Positions 6,207 to 8,012 of a stretch of DNA of 8,012 bases are shown here, piece after piece. The stretch is from CAZDYP01 sp964509505 (lineage in GTDB: Bacteria > Chloroflexota > Anaerolineae > JACRMK01), in assembly GCA_964509505.1 (NCBI GenBank), contig CAZDYP010000204.1, forward strand, positions 1-8,012, read 5' to 3'. Position numbers and translations under genes: made by a program. Every line of letters begins with the position of its first letter. The stretch's first letter is position 1. Below the pieces are notes generated by a model that saw only the letters and a list, made by a program, of their open reading frames with translations, was not told where the DNA came from and made no database searches.

Positions 6207-7379
6207 TCACTTTTGGGCATGAGCTTTGTGGTATTGCTGAATCAAGTAATCGGCAATGGCAGCAATCTGCTGCGAAAAACGATGATGGGGTTGCGACGCG
6301 AACAACGGCACGCCTTGATTCGCGCCCGATACAACTTGCACGCCCCCGCTGATGAGATGGAAGGTGATCTTTTGTTTCAAGACGCGCTCGATTTCTGCGG
6401 TCTTGATGCCCACCTCCGAGCCAGAGCGATTGAGTACGATCCGAAACCGCTCCGTAGGCAATTCGAGCCGATCAGCCAGTTCGAGAAAAACGCTGAGGTT
6501 TCTGAGGGGCCCAATTTCAGGCGTGATGATCAACAACACAATGTCTGATTCTTCCAACAAGACGAGTGTGCGATCATCATAACTGTCTGGGCAATCCACG
6601 ATGATGTGGGTATAGAGTTTGCGAAATAGTTCGAGCACACGGCGCACATGTTTATCGCTGATGCGTTCGGCGTCTTCGGGGTGTGGTGGGCTCAGCAGCA
6701 CGTGGAGTCCTGACGGATGCGTGAGCAACATTTGCTGGAAGGATGCTTCATCCACTTGTTCGACGTTCCCAATTAAATCCATGATGCTGCGCACGGACGG
6801 CAAATTGAGATGAATGCCCACATCGCCAAAATGGAAGTTGGCGTCGAACAGCGCAACCCGTGCTTTGGCGCGTTTTTGCATCGCCAGCGACAAGTTGGCT
6901 GAGGTCGTCGTTTTGCCTACGCCGCCTTTGGCGCTAAAACACGCAATGACTTGACCACGCGGCTTTGACAAAGTCGGCACAAAAACGGTGGCGCTCACGC
7001 GCTCCAGCAATGCTTTAACCCGATAGACCAATTCCTGCGGTTGAAACGGTTTGACAAGATAATCGTTGGCGCCGGCCTCATAACCAGCGATTCGCTCCGC
7101 AATATCGCCTCGACTGGCTATCATCAACATCAAGCAGGCATGCGTCGCTCTATGCTTACGCAGTTGGCGACAAAGCGTATAGCCATCCATGCCGCTTAAT
7201 TCACTCGCCACAATCGCCAAGTGCGGCGGCGTTTGCGTCGCAAGCGCGTAAGCATCTTCGCCTGTGCTGGCTTCACTCATAGCATAACCTTCGTTAGCGA
7301 GCACGGTCCGAATCAAATGACGCATCGCCTGATCCGTCTCGGCGATCAAAATACGAATGGGAGACTGGGGATTCGTCAT
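6207..7379 (-). CDS. CpaE/TadZ-like ParA-type ATPase with atypical receiver domain
   Basis: The 390-residue protein joins a response-regulator receiver fold (9-125) to a ParA/MinD ATPase (141-385). The ATPase has a deviant Walker A, KGGVGKTT (151-158), with signature Lys151, then FDANFHFGDVGIHLNL with Asp179, and the Walker B HIIVDCPD with Asp262. The FGDVGIHLNL stretch and the C-terminal NQGVPLF region are typical of CpaE/TadZ, which place Flp pilus assembly machinery at the cell pole. In the receiver the phospho-acceptor position is Ala58, in a stretch aligned with PDLxLLDLxLPGMDG. The acidic pair is Glu14-Thr15 and the switch Thr is Ala88; only Lys110 (YLVKPF) is kept. It should not be phosphorylated in the usual way, as reported for TadZ-type atypical receivers. 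No tad/cpa gene lies in the window, so the pilus role is unproven. AAAGGAG (7387-7393) lies 7 bases before the ATG. Confidence 0.92.
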   Translation of the reverse strand: MTNPQSPIRILIAETDQAMRHLIRTVLANEGYAMSEASTGEDAYALATQTPPHLAIVASELSGMDGYTLCRQLRKHRATHACLMLMIASRGDIAERIAGYEAGANDYLVKPFQPQELVYRVKALLERVSATVFVPTLSKPRGQVIACFSAKGGVGKTTTSANLSLAMQKRAKARVALFDANFHFGDVGIHLNLPSVRSIMDLIGNVEQVDEASFQQMLLTHPSGLHVLLSPPHPEDAERISDKHVRRVLELFRKLYTHIIVDCPDSYDDRTLVLLEESDIVLLIITPEIGPLRNLSVFLELADRLELPTERFRIVLNRSGSEVGIKTAEIERVLKQKITFHLISGGVQVVSGANQGVPLFASQPHHRFSQQIAAIADYLIQQYHKAHAQK

Positions 7380-7390
7380 GCGAACGCTCC

Positions 7391-7423
7391 TTTAGTCGTA
7401 CCATTATGCAGGACTAAACAGTC
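7391..7423 (-). promoter_or_regulatory. Inverted repeat in the leader of the CpaE-like gene, abutting the ribosome site
   Basis: TTTAGTC (7391-7397) and GACTAAA (7412-7418) are perfect complements around a 14-base loop. A second AGTC (7420-7423) also makes GACTAAACAGTC a short interrupted palindrome (7412-7423). In the - strand mRNA the downstream arm shares three A residues with the Shine-Dalgarno AAAGGAG. It could modulate translation or be an operator; no binding protein is known. Confidence 0.4.
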
Positions 7424-7447
7424 AATCGGTGGTCGAAAGTTTGGATC

Positions 7448-7456
7448 ATTATAGCA
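7448..7456 (-). promoter_or_regulatory. Extended -10 promoter for the CpaE-like gene
   Basis: On the - strand the sequence reads TGCTATAAT, a perfect extended -10 element (TGnTATAAT). The nearest -35-like box, CTGACA (7473-7468), is only 14 bases away, which is too short for normal use, but extended -10 promoters do not need one. The start would be near 7441, giving a leader of about 60 bases that holds the inverted repeat. Confidence 0.6.
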
Positions 7457-7482
7457 GCTATGTTGCGTGTCAGGATGTGCCT

Positions 7483-7944
7483 TTAGCGTTGCGCAAAATC
7501 GCCGATGGTTGCGTTGGCAACTTGCGCTAATGTCGCGGGCACAATCTTCACGAGCAGCTCGGGGCGTCCACCGCCCCCCAACACCAATGGCTGCTGCATG
7601 ACGGACTCATCTATCAGCGTGGGAATCGGTTGCGCGAACCCGAAGGGAGGTGTGCCGCCAGCAGGATAGCCCGTCACGCGCAGCACATCAGGGTGAGGCA
7701 AAAACTTTAGTTTCTTCGCGCCGACGTGTTGCTGCACCTTCGCAACGTCAAGGCGCTGCTCGCCCGTAAGGATGACGGCGACGTAGCGCGCACTGCCATC
7801 GTGCAGAATCAGCGTCTTGACGATGACATTCGGCGCGACGCCCGCCGCTTGCGCCGCGAGTGGCACAGTGGGCAAGGGGGTATCGAAGGTGAGGATTTCG
7901 GCGGGGATATGTTGGTCGGAGATGAACGATTGAAGATTGAGCAT
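7483..7944 (-). CDS. YbaK/EbsC-family aminoacyl-tRNA deacylase
   Basis: The family hydrolyses wrongly charged tRNA in trans (for example Cys-tRNAPro or Ala-tRNAPro), keeping translation accurate. The 153-residue length and single domain match. Visible signatures are Lys43 in IVKTLIL, the conserved Lys of the active site; the GYPAGGTPPFGF loop (92-103), equivalent to the family's GxxxGGxxPxG; and VLGGGGRPELLVKI (121-134). Which mischarged amino acid it edits cannot be read from the sequence. The start at 7944 gives the expected N-terminus, but no Shine-Dalgarno precedes it, so initiation may be weak or leaderless. A divergent gene begins 39 bases away. There is no obvious terminator between this gene and the CpaE-like gene, which has its own promoter 30 bases beyond the stop. 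Confidence 0.93.
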   Translation of the reverse strand: MLNLQSFISDQHIPAEILTFDTPLPTVPLAAQAAGVAPNVIVKTLILHDGSARYVAVILTGEQRLDVAKVQQHVGAKKLKFLPHPDVLRVTGYPAGGTPPFGFAQPIPTLIDESVMQQPLVLGGGGRPELLVKIVPATLAQVANATIGDFAQR

Positions 7945-7965
7945 AGGGCAAATTGATGGTATGAT
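7937..7965 (+). promoter_or_regulatory. Promoter of the divergent rightmost gene
   Basis: TTGAGC (7937-7942) and TATGAT (7960-7965) are separated by 17 bases and match sigma-70 boxes at four and five of six positions. The -35 box overlaps the start codon of the deacylase gene on the other strand. Initiation near 7972 would leave a leader of about 12 bases with AGAGGA (7974-7979). Confidence 0.55.
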
Positions 7966-7983
7966 TTGTGACGAGAGGATACC

Positions 7984-8012
7984 ATGACCACGCTAACTCC
8001 ACAAGAGCAAGA
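7984..8012 (+). CDS. Start of an unidentified gene, cut by window end
   Basis: ATG at 7984 follows GAGAGGA (7973-7979) with a 4-base gap, and a good promoter lies just upstream. Only nine full codons are present (MTTLTPQEQ), continuing past the window edge. This is too short to assign a family. It runs divergently from the deacylase gene. Confidence 0.6.

Noticed and set aside
6191..6220. ATG at 6220 as the uracil glycosylase start
   Set aside because: It would overlap the preceding gene by 14 bases and has no ribosome site, while ATG 6190 has AGAGG at good spacing.
5744..6548. Two + strand open frames of about 200 residues opposite the uracil glycosylase and ATPase genes
   Set aside because: They lie antisense to well-supported genes and have low-complexity Arg/Ala composition; an artefact of GC-rich codon use.
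7403..7425. TTGACT and CATAAT on the - strand as a second promoter for the CpaE-like gene
   Set aside because: The boxes are only 11 bases apart, too close for sigma-70, and the extended -10 upstream is much better.

Overview
The window is a moderately GC-rich bacterial chromosomal segment with nine genes in three groups. The most plausible source is a member of the Chloroflexota, perhaps an Anaerolineae-like lineage. This rests on style rather than a marker gene: a membrane kinase-like protein with long Pro/Thr linkers and a lectin-like outer domain, a tandem GNAT protein, a family 5 uracil-DNA glycosylase, and intergenic spaces filled with short G/A-rich microrepeats and hairpins. No rRNA, tRNA, CRISPR array, insertion sequence or phage gene was seen. 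No gene-free stretch exceeds about 105 bases.

Left group, + strand (1-1684): the C-terminal part of a rhodanese sulfurtransferase cut by the window edge, then a 68-residue rubredoxin-type zinc/iron ribbon protein, then a 343-residue double GNAT acetyltransferase whose start overlaps the ribbon protein's stop (ATGA). The last two look translationally coupled. The group ends at a strong inverted repeat that probably terminates transcription from both sides.

Central group, - strand (7379 down to 1766): a CpaE/TadZ-like ParA-type ATPase with an N-terminal receiver domain, a family 5 uracil-DNA glycosylase, a MutY adenine glycosylase, and a large membrane-anchored protein-kinase homologue. The first gene has an extended -10 promoter and a strong Shine-Dalgarno site. 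The two DNA glycosylases are neighbours and both act in base-excision repair of damaged bases. The kinase homologue has its own well-formed promoter overlapping the mutY stop codon, so it need not depend on the upstream genes.

Right end (7483-8012): a YbaK/EbsC-type aminoacyl-tRNA deacylase on the - strand, and, divergent from it, the first codons of a + strand gene with a good promoter and ribosome site.

The most notable feature is that two phospho-signalling domains in the same gene cluster have lost their key residues. The kinase-like protein lacks the HRD catalytic Asp, the following Lys and Asn, and the DFG Asp, so it is probably a pseudokinase. The receiver domain of the ATPase has Ala at the phospho-acceptor Asp position, as is known for the atypical receivers of TadZ/CpaE proteins. 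I did not see a clearly new defence or mobile system here.
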